This document shows positions 39,189-49,526 of a stretch of DNA of 64,000 bases, piece by piece. The DNA comes from Trichomonas vaginalis G3 (lineage: Eukaryota; Parabasalia; Trichomonadida; Trichomonadidae): NCBI RefSeq assembly GCF_026262505.1, contig NC_067205.1:16616001-16680000 (forward strand), read 5' to 3'. Positions within the stretch are counted from its first letter, which is position 1. Each line of letters opens with the position of its first letter. The notes beneath the pieces were generated by a model, which ran no database searches, was not told the DNA's origin, and saw only the letters and a list, made by a program, of their open reading frames with translations. A program made the translations under genes and the position numbers.

Positions 39189-39260
39189 TGGGCGAGCCGG
39201 GAATTGAACCCGGGACCTCCTGTACCCAAAACAGGAATCATACCACTAGACTACTCACCC
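39189..39260 (-). tRNA. tRNA-Pro (UGG), copy 3, intact
   Basis: Complete cloverleaf with all seven acceptor pairs, anticodon TGG and B box GGTTCAATTCC. A T-run on the minus strand follows at about 39173-39188 as the Pol III stop. This is the best candidate for the working gene. The base at the discriminator position differs from copies 1 and 2. It diverges from the host coiled-coil gene, with 88 bases between them. Copies 1 and 2 are, respectively, mismatched and split by the LINE. Confidence 0.93.
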
Positions 39261-39348
39261 AAACACACTAAATCAAAGTTTTACCGACAGTTCAAAGTAT
39301 TCGACTCAAAAAGTGACCCACATCAAATCTTGAATGAAAAATTTTTAG

Positions 39349-40330
39349 ATGATGGAAAGCAAAATCCATTGCATAGTATATCTTTGTTTCTAACAAACAG
39401 AATCAGTTGTTTTCTAAACGGTACCAACTGTTAGATCAACTGGCGCAAGAAATTTCCCTTTACAACCAGATTCCAAACCAAAATACTGAACTTGATAAAC
39501 AATGCACTGATTTTACAGAGAATGTATCTAATAACTGCCAGAGGATGTTACAAATTGTATCCAGTATCAATGCTGAACTGAAAAAGATCCATCTTGATAC
39601 AAAAAACGAGCAATCAGTCGAAATTTCGAAATTAACAAACCAGAACAAGAAGATGGAAGCTAAAATAGCATCATTACAATCCATATCGAGGTCATTACTC
39701 TCCAAGATCTCCAAATCCCGTAGAAAGACTGATGAAAAGATATTATCTTTAATCCAGAAAGTTACAACGAAGAATTTCAACTTAGAACAAGCATTCACAC
39801 AGGATACAGTCTTAAGACCATTCACTACTATCTTAGATCACATTGAAACAGAGACCTCCTTCGAAATTTCATTAAATATCCTAATTAACCTCACAAACAA
39901 CGAAGAGATACTTAAAAAGCTATCCATGATCACAGAAGAAGAGAGTACAATGATTCCTTTACGCGCAATTGAACTCTACGACTCATTTAAAGTTGATCCG
40001 AATTTGATTCTTTGTTTGATCAAAAATTTATCAAATGAAGAAAGAAACATCAGATCAATCATCAAGTCTTACTCCATTGACTTCATCGCCATCAACATTG
40101 ACTACTTTGAAGACAACATTGACTTGATCGAGATCATTTTGAAGAATATGATAAAGAAAGAAAACGAAAAAATGATTCGAAAGTATTCAACTGACGGAAT
40201 CAAGACAATTTACCAGTACTTGAAGGATGAATCAGTCAGGGCATTGATACAAAGATTCTTCTTCGATGATATAGAGAGAAAAGGTTTCTCTACTCCAAGA
40301 AGATTCGGAATAACAAGAGTTTACACTTAA
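39349..40330 (+). CDS. Host coiled-coil protein, 318 residues, with a 25-nt intron
   Basis: There is no in-frame ATG near the start of the long frame, but an upstream short exon (39349-39375, MMESKIHCI) joins it in frame if 39376-39400 is removed as an intron. The product has long helices with heptads in residues about 60-130 (TNQNKKMEAKIASLQSIS…), then a helical armadillo/HEAT-like half. No family was recognised. The two truncated copies at 4828 and 25681 keep the same exon 1 and intron. The C-terminal half exists only here, which makes this the ancestral, uninterrupted allele next to the array. Confidence 0.75.
39376..39400 (+). other. Putative 25-nt spliceosomal intron
   Basis: It begins GTATAT and ends TTCTAACAAACAG. 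The end closely matches the trichomonad combined branch/3' splice signal ACTAACACACAG. Its length is not a multiple of three, and removal joins the only upstream ATG exon in frame with the long coding part. Very short introns are known in trichomonads. The same intron is present in the two truncated copies. Confidence 0.75.
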
Positions 40331-40364
40331 GAATAAAAAAAAAATTTATAATTTGCTTAACTTG

Positions 40365-40478
40365 AGATCTATTTATATATCACAACATTATATTAGATCT
40401 ATTTATATATCACAACATTATATTAGATCTATTTATATATCACAACATTATATTAGATCTATTTATATATCACAACAT
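40365..40478. repeat. 30-bp tandem repeat, 3.8 units
   Basis: Perfect or near-perfect units starting AGATCTATTTATATATCACA and ending ACATTATATT, 35 bases after the stop of the host gene. Simple slippage array; no role seen. Confidence 0.85.
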
Positions 40479-41344
40479 CTTTGAAGATCGTATCTACGGC
40501 TATACAATTAGAGAAGTGATTCTATTCTCAATTTCGGATCATCAAATTGAATTCTTAAATTTAGAGACAGATATAATTTCATTGTCAGGCAATGACTTTA
40601 TTCCTCGAATATCATTTGTTCACACTTCTAAACAAGAGTGACATATTAGTCAATATATATTTATGCTATTAAGTTTCGCTACATACTGTTTTTGCAACCA
40701 ATCTTGATAATCAATTATTTATGAATGAAGAATATATAATACTCTAAGGTGTGACTTTGACACCCTGCTGGTAAAGAAGTATTCTTATGGTCATAAATAT
40801 ACTTTTTTATCTTGATAACGCCATTGATTATATATATGAATTCACAAAATGATTAAATATTATGTTGCTATCAGTAGGAACTTCGAATGACAAATAACCA
40901 GCGATTATAGCTCCAAAATGTAGAGTTCTAACAATCAAATGAGCATTTTCTTTAAGATTCAATCATTGTCGCATAGAAGAAAATTGTATCATATAAATCG
41001 AGTGATAGATAGTACTATTCCTACTCAAAACACAAGGAATTCAAAGAGAACATATGATATGCTATTTCCGTATGTGAAGTGCTTCATATAAAAATTAACA
41101 TATCCCATGAGATATATAATCATCATAGAACATCTTGCAGAATGTAAACAAAATCAAACAGATGGGCATAAATTAGTCTATATAATTCAAATCTTCATAA
41201 GATGATACACTCTTGATATCTTTTGTTCAATATGCAAATAAAAATTCTAAACATTGAGCAAAAATTAAAAAGAAAATAGTTACATATTAATATGAAATGA
41301 TTCTTCTGTTAAATCAATGAATTTTCAGTCATAAAAAATAAAAG
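40479..41344. other. Non-coding intergenic DNA
   Basis: AT-rich, full of stops in all frames, with no gene, RNA or clear repeat recognised. Confidence 0.6.
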
Positions 41345-42403
41345 ATGCTTTTTGGACTTGGCGATAATAACTATGACTATGCTCCTCCACATCAGGTTGA
41401 CGAGAACGATCTACTTGATGAGCAGATAGCATCATTAAAAGCAGAAATCAAAGCAATCGAGAAAGAAATTCAAACAAAAGAAGCAGCCGCATTATTACAA
41501 GAAGATGTCTCTAAAGAAAAGAAGCAAAGAGAACTTGCCGATTTAGAAAAACAAGTTGCCAATCTTACAAAGGCAGTTGAACATGAAAATTCAAGAGTTA
41601 ATCATTATCAATCAGAAATTATACGCAGAGAAACAAAACAACCACCACCTCCTCAACCAGATACAAATGATGAAACAGTCTCTCAGTTAATGCAGCAAAG
41701 TGAGCAACTAACAGAAGAATTAAAACAAATTCAATCAGATTTAATTGCAGAAGTTGGTGAAGATTACGACGTTGATGAGATTATCAAGACAGGTGGATCA
41801 TCAAAGAAACGTGCAGATGAATTGCAAAGCTTACAAGCTCTTGTTTCAAAGAATCAAAGTACATATGTCGATGCCCGACGATTAGACGAAATCAACGAAG
41901 CAGGAAAGAAAATCCGCAGTGGTGTTGATACGCTTGTTTCGCAGAAACAGCAACTTACGAAAGATATTTCTTCTTTGAAAGAAAAAGTAAGCAAATACCA
42001 GAAGAAAGCGAACGCATTAGAAGAACAGAACAGAGCACTTAAGACAATGGACGTTTTATTAACAGAAAAGATCCAAAACGACCAAGAATTACTTTCACAT
42101 TTAGAAGAAATCGACAACCAACGCGTTCATGAACTTCCTGAACCAGAAGTTACTCCTGTTTCCTATGATTTCATCTCACAACTTCATACTCAGCTTCAGA
42201 TTGTTCGTGGTTTATGTTGGAAGCTTTGTCTTGCGCAGAAAGAAGTTTCTAATTACCAAGTACCAGAACAATTCTCATTTTTGGCCGACCAACTTTCTCA
42301 AATTAACAAAAGATGCATTCAGCTTGAGAACGCATTCATTGCTAGAGAAGATGAGGCCACTGAACAGATAGTTAAGTATCTTGAACAATTAGAAGAAGAA
42401 TAA
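41345..42403 (+). CDS. Coiled-coil protein, 352 residues
   Basis: Function not recognised. After a short head (MLFGLGDNNYDYAPPHQ) most of the chain is charged heptad repeat (about 25-110, 125-165, 190-265). It is broken by a Pro-rich hinge (KQPPPPQPD, near 100-110) and a GG hinge (KTGGSSKKR, near 160). The C-terminal 90 residues are a compact helical region with Trp/Cys (RGLCWKLCLAQKE). No membrane segment or signal peptide. Such proteins often sit in cytoskeletal or centrosomal structures or in tethering complexes, but no family match is claimed. ATG at 41345; no overlap with neighbours. Confidence 0.8.
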   Translation: MLFGLGDNNYDYAPPHQVDENDLLDEQIASLKAEIKAIEKEIQTKEAAALLQEDVSKEKKQRELADLEKQVANLTKAVEHENSRVNHYQSEIIRRETKQPPPPQPDTNDETVSQLMQQSEQLTEELKQIQSDLIAEVGEDYDVDEIIKTGGSSKKRADELQSLQALVSKNQSTYVDARRLDEINEAGKKIRSGVDTLVSQKQQLTKDISSLKEKVSKYQKKANALEEQNRALKTMDVLLTEKIQNDQELLSHLEEIDNQRVHELPEPEVTPVSYDFISQLHTQLQIVRGLCWKLCLAQKEVSNYQVPEQFSFLADQLSQINKRCIQLENAFIAREDEATEQIVKYLEQLEEE

Positions 42404-42439
42404 AATTGTTTGTTTATATTTTTAATTTTTTATATTTTA

Positions 42440-42745
42440 TATGATTGCACTTCATTTCAAAATAATCATCATATGCTTGCCATTATTATCAGCTCCAATA
42501 TAGATAAGATATTGAACAACTTCAAGATGATCTTCTCTTGATGCACAAATGAGTGGATTCCATCTTTTTTAATTCTTTGCTTCTTTATCAGCTCTGATTG
42601 AGATAAAATAATTTACTTCTCGTATACGTTTTTCAGATGAGAACTCAGGGTGCCTTGTCTTGTAATTACTCGAGGCTGCAGATCCATCATAAGCTGCTGT
42701 GTACCCATCATTGGAGAGAGATTTGGAAAGGTCTCTATCCATGAT
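42440..42745 (-). pseudogene. Ankyrin-repeat gene relic
   Basis: On the minus strand the sequence reads as ankyrin repeats: NPLICASREDHLEVVQYLI followed by IGADNNGK, preceded by a second piece (ISIRADKEAKN). Stops interrupt the frame and there is no start. Ankyrin proteins form a very large trichomonad family. This is a decayed member or fragment. Confidence 0.65.
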
Positions 42746-44790
42746 TGAATTTCAAGAATATATAAATCCATGAGTATATTTAAAATGCCTTACAGTTTTT
42801 ACATTTTCTTTTTTTCGTTATTGTAACATGTTGCTTAATGAAGTGCAGTTTTTCCAGTAAAAAAGTAATATTTTCCTATATTTGATGTTTTCCAATGGCT
42901 ATTAACTCATATAATTAATAACTTAGCCATTACATCTATTGCGCTCATAGAAATATTAAATTTCTGAATAAATTATTTGCAACTAATATGATTTTCATAA
43001 CTCTATGTAATAAATAGAATGCCCCTGCCCATCATTTATCATACCAAGCTTTGCTTGATGAAAATTTCTTGGAAACTTGCTCTCAATTTTCGTCAGAATA
43101 AAAATAATCAGAAAATATGATGATCCATTACTTCTACATCAAACATCTATAAATTGTTTTCAAAGGTACATTCACTAGGCGATAACAGTAAAATGGGATG
43201 AAAATAGGATAAATAGCATCCCTATATAGTGCCTAACAATATTTATACGGGCCAAAAAAATTTGGCTAGAGATTTGGCGAGTTATAAAACTTAGAAAATT
43301 GAGAGGGGTTTTTATTTTTGAATTTTTTTTGGAAAGTTAAAATTGCGATTAAAAATCGATTTCCAGGAGAACTAAGCATCTCATCATATATTTAAATCGA
43401 TAAAAATATTAAATAATAGTTGAATAGTATAACAACATGAAATTATGGCTGAATCTACAGAAAAAATGAACATATTTGACATTTTTGAAAATTCATACGT
43501 TAGATGGTGACAGACTCATAAACTATACTTTAGCTAAGATTGATATATGGTTTCAACAACACATGGTTAAAACCGTAAAAATATTTTAGATTTCAAAAAG
43601 ATATATATGGTAATATAATGGAACAAAGTCAACAAATAGCATGTTAAATATGTTATAATTAACTTTTTATTAGATCCAATAGTAGATATCGAATGGTTTC
43701 CAGCTCTATGGTTAAATATTTTCTTTTCGAGCTTCTCTTTAACTGTTGTATTAAGGTTGTAAATTTTTGATGCTAGAAACTATGGAATCTTCTTTGCTGC
43801 TGCATTTTTCTTGAGAGTTCTTGCAATTTCGAATAGATCTGCGCATTGTATGAAATGGAGGCTTTAAAATATCTTGAAAACAGAATAGGACTGCTTTTCC
43901 AAAGGAATGCTTACTTGTAAATCAGAGAGTTTCAAAATTGAGAGCAAGAATATCATCATAACTTTCGATTTTGCTGCGAAAAAGGAAGACAAGTAATTAA
44001 CAAATCATTTACTGTTGTTCATCAAAAGAAGAAAACTTTGATAACAACTAATGATGATAAAATCAAGCTATCTTTTAATATTTTAAATTGATAAGACATT
44101 CAAAATATTTGAATGGTTTAAAATATTTTCTTTTAATTTCTATAAGATATTATCATGATTATATAATAAAATTTAAATTTTTATTCAAAAAGGCAATATT
44201 TCAAACTTTTAATTTCAAAAATCTTAATTCTGCAATAAGTGTATTTAATTGTAGCAAATTTAATGATCCTTCGTCATGCTTAGCAATTTGGAACTCATAA
44301 ATTAATGATTTCTTCAAGTAAAATTCTGCATTATTTCAAAAGTCAATAATTCTCTAGTAACTTTTCTTCAAACCCTAACCATTATATTATATGTATAATG
44401 GAGAATAATTGCAAAGAAAGATAGCCGAATTTACTGGGTAGTTCTTGTGATGCGAAATAATTGCAAATTAACACCTAGTTTTAACAGCATCAATCTCTTT
44501 TTGCTCTCATTTAAATGCATTCGCACACTTTAATTTTGAAATATAAGAGTTTTGGAAATTATCAAATTTATCTGCTCAAATACTATAGATCGTCATAAGT
44601 GTTAATAGAATCACCAGCCTTACATATAGTGTTTAATATAATGATGCACATCATACTGGAATTTATTCCTTATTCATCTAGTTATTATAAGATTTACAAC
44701 CCCATGAAAATTTAAAATTTTGTCAAAAATAGTGAATGTACCTTTTTGTTTTCAAGCAAAAAATTTTCAGAATTTTTTTTACCTTTGAAA
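42746..44790. other. Long non-coding intergenic DNA
   Basis: About 2 kb, AT-rich, stop-rich in all frames. The only open frame over 60 codons (44088-44300, Phe/Ile/Asn-rich) looks like chance. No tRNA or repeat structure recognised. Confidence 0.6.
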
Positions 44791-46527
44791 ATGAATCAAG
44801 GGACTATACATAATGTCCCTATGATTTCGATCGCAGAAGAACCAGTAACTGATGATAACATACCAACTTATACTTTAGAGATGGTTAAAAGCTTTAATCA
44901 TTCTTTAAAAATTACAAGTCCTGATTTCTTAAAGAAATTAGAACAAATGAAGTATTATCGCATACATCAAAACGATCCTGTCGAAGCTAATACACCATCA
45001 AAGTTTAAAGCCCCAGCAGATCAAATGATTTATAATATTAACCACTACATCAACAAATTAACTGCAGATATTGAAACCATCAAGAAGATGGCAGATAAGA
45101 TGATTCATGAATTATATTTCGGCACAGAAAAATTCATAACGAGCTTTTTAAATATAATTGTCGATACAGCAACAATACAATCTCCATTTGCAATGATATA
45201 CACCAGATTTCTTCAAGAAATTTATATAGGGCTTCCAACTACTGATCAAAAAACATTTTTTCGAAATAAATTGGCAGAATTTTTATATAACGAAGAAAAC
45301 CTAAGCAGTTCAAGAGCATTTTTCATAGGGTGTCTTACATCAGCAGATTTAACAGATAAATCCAGAGTTTTTGAAATCGTCAAACAATTAACAAACGATG
45401 GAGGACAAGACTCATATGAAATTTTGTTCAACCTACTAATATATTCAGGCCAAAAGCTCGAAAATACATTTCCTGATTTTGATCAAATAATTTCCTCAAT
45501 TACAGAAGCAGCATGCAATACAAGCATTCCACAAAGAGTACGATTTATGCTAATGGATCTACTGGAAGAACGTGAAGCAAATTGGAAAATTGGCAAATTA
45601 TTACCGAATTTTGTTCATGTCGATGATTCAAAGGAATCTGAACAAGAACTCTCAGGAGTAGATGCAAGTATACTTAGATCTTATATAACAGAACGAAGTC
45701 TTCCAAGCAAATTTACAGAACATCAATTATATTCACTTTTATTCTCTTTGGCCATTGCATCCATGAAAAACTACGAAATAGGAATTGGAGCATTGAAAGA
45801 ACTTGCCAATCGTAAAGAAAAAGTTTTCAAAGACAAAACAATTATTTTATTACAAAAAGTTAAACTAAATGCAGACAAAGAAGACGTTTTAATTGACTAT
45901 CCATATGCTGTTCGTACTATTGGTGCTATATTTGGCCAGCTAATTATACTTGGTTTCAAACCCGAATTATTTGGTTCGGATTTATTCCCGTACGACATCA
46001 TAGTTTTCATTGGATTACTCGAAGAACTCGTTGGTATTGATAGGATTGACATAATTACTAATAGTCCTTACTTATATAACTTAAAATTCCTTCCTGACTT
46101 ACATTCACACAGCCAAGTGATTTCCGAGCTTGTCGACTTCGATCTAACTGATATCTATCCTGTTTATGATGCTATGAAGACAATTTTCCAAATGATTAAT
46201 GACGATGAACCTCCAGAATTAGTAATGAAGTACTTGTTTAACGATTTGGACAAAAGTATCTTCAAGTCTACATATTTGGTCGAATTCGTCACTGAATTCA
46301 TGGTAATTCATAAACCACAAAAATATGGCTGTCTTATGACATATATAGCTAAACGACCTCTCGAATCATTCGCTCACATTGAGTCAATTGGAGAAATGTA
46401 TCAATGGAAACCTGAACAAATTGCGGCAAATATCAGAAGATTAGCCCGTTTGATTAATGCCCCATTAGATGAGTTTAAGAAACTCAAATTGAGACCTTTC
46501 CATGATATTGTTGTTAAATTTATTTGA
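44791..46527 (+). CDS. MIF4G-domain protein (eIF4G-like), 578 residues
   Basis: Residues about 75-275 follow the MIF4G pattern of paired helices: HYINKLTADIETIKKMADKM…, FAMIYTRFLQEI, RAFFIGCLTSADLT, and the closing PQRVRFMLMDLLEEREANW, which matches the eIF4G end (…SRIRFMLQDVIDLR…NW). MIF4G domains bind eIF4A-type helicases in translation initiation, mRNA decay or cap binding. The C-terminal 280 residues are helical and could be an MA3-like or extra HEAT region. It lacks the long N-terminal eIF4E/PABP-binding part of classical eIF4G, so it may be a short eIF4G or a PAIP1/CWC22-type protein. Start set at the ATG 44791. Confidence 0.75.
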   Translation: MNQGTIHNVPMISIAEEPVTDDNIPTYTLEMVKSFNHSLKITSPDFLKKLEQMKYYRIHQNDPVEANTPSKFKAPADQMIYNINHYINKLTADIETIKKMADKMIHELYFGTEKFITSFLNIIVDTATIQSPFAMIYTRFLQEIYIGLPTTDQKTFFRNKLAEFLYNEENLSSSRAFFIGCLTSADLTDKSRVFEIVKQLTNDGGQDSYEILFNLLIYSGQKLENTFPDFDQIISSITEAACNTSIPQRVRFMLMDLLEEREANWKIGKLLPNFVHVDDSKESEQELSGVDASILRSYITERSLPSKFTEHQLYSLLFSLAIASMKNYEIGIGALKELANRKEKVFKDKTIILLQKVKLNADKEDVLIDYPYAVRTIGAIFGQLIILGFKPELFGSDLFPYDIIVFIGLLEELVGIDRIDIITNSPYLYNLKFLPDLHSHSQVISELVDFDLTDIYPVYDAMKTIFQMINDDEPPELVMKYLFNDLDKSIFKSTYLVEFVTEFMVIHKPQKYGCLMTYIAKRPLESFAHIESIGEMYQWKPEQIAANIRRLARLINAPLDEFKKLKLRPFHDIVVKFI

Positions 46528-47043
46528 TCTATTTGTTATTTATAATTGAAAATTTAATTTTGTTTTTTTTTATTGTATCCATTGTTAAATATATTAAAAT
46601 ATTAGATTTTTATTACTATTTTATTTCTATTTAACAGATTTTACTTCCAATTTATTCTCCTAAATATGAAATTCAGTCAATATTCTAAGAGATGTAAGAT
46701 TTTGGGACTTAAACCATGAAATAAGATAACTGTTACAAATTTCTATATAGTATTACATCATTCTTTTTTGTAAACAGATATTGTCTAACGAAACATTTCA
46801 CAAATCAAATATTTTGAAAATTTGGTGCACGGATATACTAGTTGGAACAGATTCCTAACTTAGTATACTGAGATTAGCCATAATATATTGATTAATGATT
46901 TTGATTTCATTTTTTTTTTCTTCTTTGCAAAGTTTTAATCATTTTTTTAAGTATCGATGTCTCAATTCATTGACACATTTCACTCATGTGTTAAAATAAA
47001 TAAGTTCACCTATTTGGAAACAAACAAACAAACAATTATATTT
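46528..47043. other. Intergenic DNA between convergent genes
   Basis: AT-rich with homopolymer runs; nothing recognised. Confidence 0.6.
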
Positions 47044-48807
47044 TTATTCAACCTGAGGAACTTCAACTTTTGATATGAATGGAGTTCCAGGACCAATTGG
47101 AACTTTCTTTACTTTTATTGGAGTCTTCTTTCCTCTAGCACTTGAAGCCTGTGAAGCATTATCTTTCACTTCTTCTTTAGATTCTGAAATAATTGCAACT
47201 AAATCTTGGAATCTCTTTTCGATTAATTCCAATTTTGCTTCTGGTGTTTCGATTTTCTCTGTTGTTGTATAAATTCTTCCTAGTGATTCTTGTGTGGCTT
47301 TCACCATCTTCATAATATTATCAATTGATGACATAATAGTTACGTAATCGGTTTGCTTATCAGAGACTCTTTCAGCACCTTTTATTGCGTTAGTTTTAAC
47401 ATATCTATTCTTCTTTTGCAATTTTTTGATGTCTTCTCTCAAAGAATAAACTTGATGAACTAATTGTATCCTTTGGCCTTGTAGTCTCTTGAGTTCTTCC
47501 TTAGCTTTCGCTAAACCATTTGTTTCTGGTTTTCTCAGCTCAAGAACTTTGTCATCTCCATCATCGTAATTTTCATCTTTTACTTCTTCTTTTTTGACTT
47601 CTTTTTCTTCGCTTGTTGATCTTGAATAAACATCTTTAGCTTGCATCAACAAATTAAATCTGTTTAAGATCTGTTCAGTGTTCAAGAAAAGCTTGCTCCT
47701 TGTAACAACATCTTCAAAAAAGATTGAATACGGTTGCAATTTAGAAATTTCATTTTGAGTTCCTTGAATCTTTTGCTGCAACTCTTTTTCTGTAACAGTT
47801 AGTTCTTCTAATTCATCTTCGTATTGCTTTGTAAGGCTTTCCTGCTTCTTTCTATTTCGATTATGGTTTTCGATTTCAGCTCTAAGGTGTTTGAATATCT
47901 CTTGCGTCTTCTGCTCGATCTGATATGCATCTTTTCTATGCTCGTTTACCAAAGCTTTGTCTTCTTCTAAATTTGATTCCCATTTTTCTTGGTCTTGTCT
48001 GGCCTGTTGGAGCTCAGCTTGTATCTGCTCAAGTTCTGTCTTCTTTGCAATCAATTGCGGCGATAAACCTGGAAGATCTATTCTTCTTTCTTGTCTATTA
48101 CCCATCATTTCAAGATATTTCTTCTCAAAGGTTGTTTGTACGTGTTCTATCTGAGTAAGGAATGTTTGGGATGCAAGTGCTTCTGTTTTCTTTTGAGATT
48201 TCTGCCGCTTGATTTTTTCTGTTTTTTCTTCTACATTTTTAAGTCTTGGGTCGCGCTTTTTAAGAAAATAAGCTAATTCATGTATAATATCTGTGTATTC
48301 TTGAATGATATCTTCTTGACGATTATTATCATCGATTTCATCAACAGAAACAGTGCGTAAAGTATTGAATTTAGACCAATAGTTATAAAATTGCTCGATA
48401 TCATCGCGAGATGATTTAGCATCTCCAAATTTTGGTGCATTTTGATTTTCATCTCTTGAAACATCTCCAAAAAATGTGTCAAATTTAGTGTAGAAACTAT
48501 TTTCATCATTTCCAAAACCACTGTAAGCGTTTGCTTTAAAAAGTTCATAAAAGTCCTCTAATTCTTCATAGGCAAAATTTTTGTGATTATCATACCAGGT
48601 TCTCTCTCTACTATCGCTAAGAATTGAGTATGCGTGTTCAATTAGGTGAAGAATTCGTTTTGCCTCATCTTTATTTCCGTTATATTTTTCTGGGTTCCAT
48701 TTATTTGAAGCTTTACGATACGCAGCATTAATTTCTTCAGTAGACGCATCGAGTTTGACATCTAAGAGTGTATAATAGTCTGTATCTTCATCCCAATTAG
48801 AGCTCAT
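47044..48807 (-). CDS. J-like protein without HPD motif plus long coiled coil, about 587 residues
   Basis: The N-terminus matches a J domain (DYYTLLDVKLDASTEEINAAY, then EAKRILHLIEHAYSILSD), but the HPD that stimulates Hsp70 is NPE (residues 38-40). Family knowledge says such J-like proteins cannot activate Hsp70 in the usual way. Residues about 190-560 are charged coiled coil, and a basic tail (RGKKTPIKVKKVPIG) ends the protein. Start chosen at the ATG 48807, directly before the J-like domain; an upstream ATG at 48855 would add 16 residues. It diverges from the Cys-rich gene with 155 bases between. Likely a structural adaptor (inference). Confidence 0.75.
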   Translation of the reverse strand: MSSNWDEDTDYYTLLDVKLDASTEEINAAYRKASNKWNPEKYNGNKDEAKRILHLIEHAYSILSDSRERTWYDNHKNFAYEELEDFYELFKANAYSGFGNDENSFYTKFDTFFGDVSRDENQNAPKFGDAKSSRDDIEQFYNYWSKFNTLRTVSVDEIDDNNRQEDIIQEYTDIIHELAYFLKKRDPRLKNVEEKTEKIKRQKSQKKTEALASQTFLTQIEHVQTTFEKKYLEMMGNRQERRIDLPGLSPQLIAKKTELEQIQAELQQARQDQEKWESNLEEDKALVNEHRKDAYQIEQKTQEIFKHLRAEIENHNRNRKKQESLTKQYEDELEELTVTEKELQQKIQGTQNEISKLQPYSIFFEDVVTRSKLFLNTEQILNRFNLLMQAKDVYSRSTSEEKEVKKEEVKDENYDDGDDKVLELRKPETNGLAKAKEELKRLQGQRIQLVHQVYSLREDIKKLQKKNRYVKTNAIKGAERVSDKQTDYVTIMSSIDNIMKMVKATQESLGRIYTTTEKIETPEAKLELIEKRFQDLVAIISESKEEVKDNASQASSARGKKTPIKVKKVPIGPGTPFISKVEVPQVE

Positions 48808-48962
48808 ATTTTTTTTTGGAGAAAAGTAACGAATTTTATATCTAAAATTAGACAAGTCATCAATTCATATTCTGTTTAGAAAAATATAGTCTTTCAGAAT
48901 TGTAAACCTTTTCCTTGAAATTTCATATCAGTTTTGCCAATTTGACACATAAGCTTTGTAAA

Positions 48963-49526
48963 ATGACTGCAAGAACTCTTGTATTTGAGAAATGTGCAAG
49001 GTATACAACTCTTGTGGACCAATACAGATGCTGGGCTTTAGGCCTTACTAATCCTGCTAGGCAGATAAATTCAACTTTTCTCAGATGTTTATATCAAAAT
49101 TGTTCAGAAAAATTCGATTATGAAAAACCAAGTTGCGCAAAAGCATGCCTTGCCATAGGAAATCCAAATTTGGATCTTTCATGCATTCCTTCTTGTTCAT
49201 CTTTGCATCCGATTGACCAGGATCAATGCCTTAACTCTTGCAGAAGTTCTCATAGACTCTCACCTCTTTACGATTTCAAAAATGCATTTGAACTCTGTGA
49301 AGACTTTTATTCATTTTCTCTTTATACTGACGTTTCAAACAAAGATTTTCAACAAACTGCTGAATTTGGTTCAGCAATGAGAATTGTTTGTGCCGAAAGT
49401 TTCAATCCAATGCCTGTTTGTCAAGGAATTGCTCGAAATACAATTCAAAAAACAATTTCACTAATTCAAACTACTGACAAAGATGATTCTACTTCTTTTT
49501 GCAAAGCTATGGGATTTGTTGATTAA
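48963..49526 (+). CDS. Cysteine-rich protein, 187 residues, unknown
   Basis: About 17 Cys, many in CX3C or CX4C pairs (CLYQNC, CAKAC, CIPSC, CLNSC) in the first 100 residues, suggesting disulphides or metal binding. There is no obvious signal peptide when started at the ATG 48963. Twin CX3C motifs recall small Tim/CHCH intermembrane-space proteins, but size and spacing do not fit well. Trichomonads have hydrogenosomes, so an organellar role is possible but unproven. No family recognised. Confidence 0.7.
   Translation: MTARTLVFEKCARYTTLVDQYRCWALGLTNPARQINSTFLRCLYQNCSEKFDYEKPSCAKACLAIGNPNLDLSCIPSCSSLHPIDQDQCLNSCRSSHRLSPLYDFKNAFELCEDFYSFSLYTDVSNKDFQQTAEFGSAMRIVCAESFNPMPVCQGIARNTIQKTISLIQTTDKDDSTSFCKAMGFVD

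Noticed and set aside
40365-40478. Short CRISPR-like repeat array
   Set aside because: The units are directly adjacent with no unique spacers, there are no cas genes, and the surroundings are eukaryotic.
44088-44300. Small gene in the long intergenic region
   Set aside because: Low-complexity Phe/Ile/Asn content, alternative start and no domain; expected by chance in AT-rich DNA.
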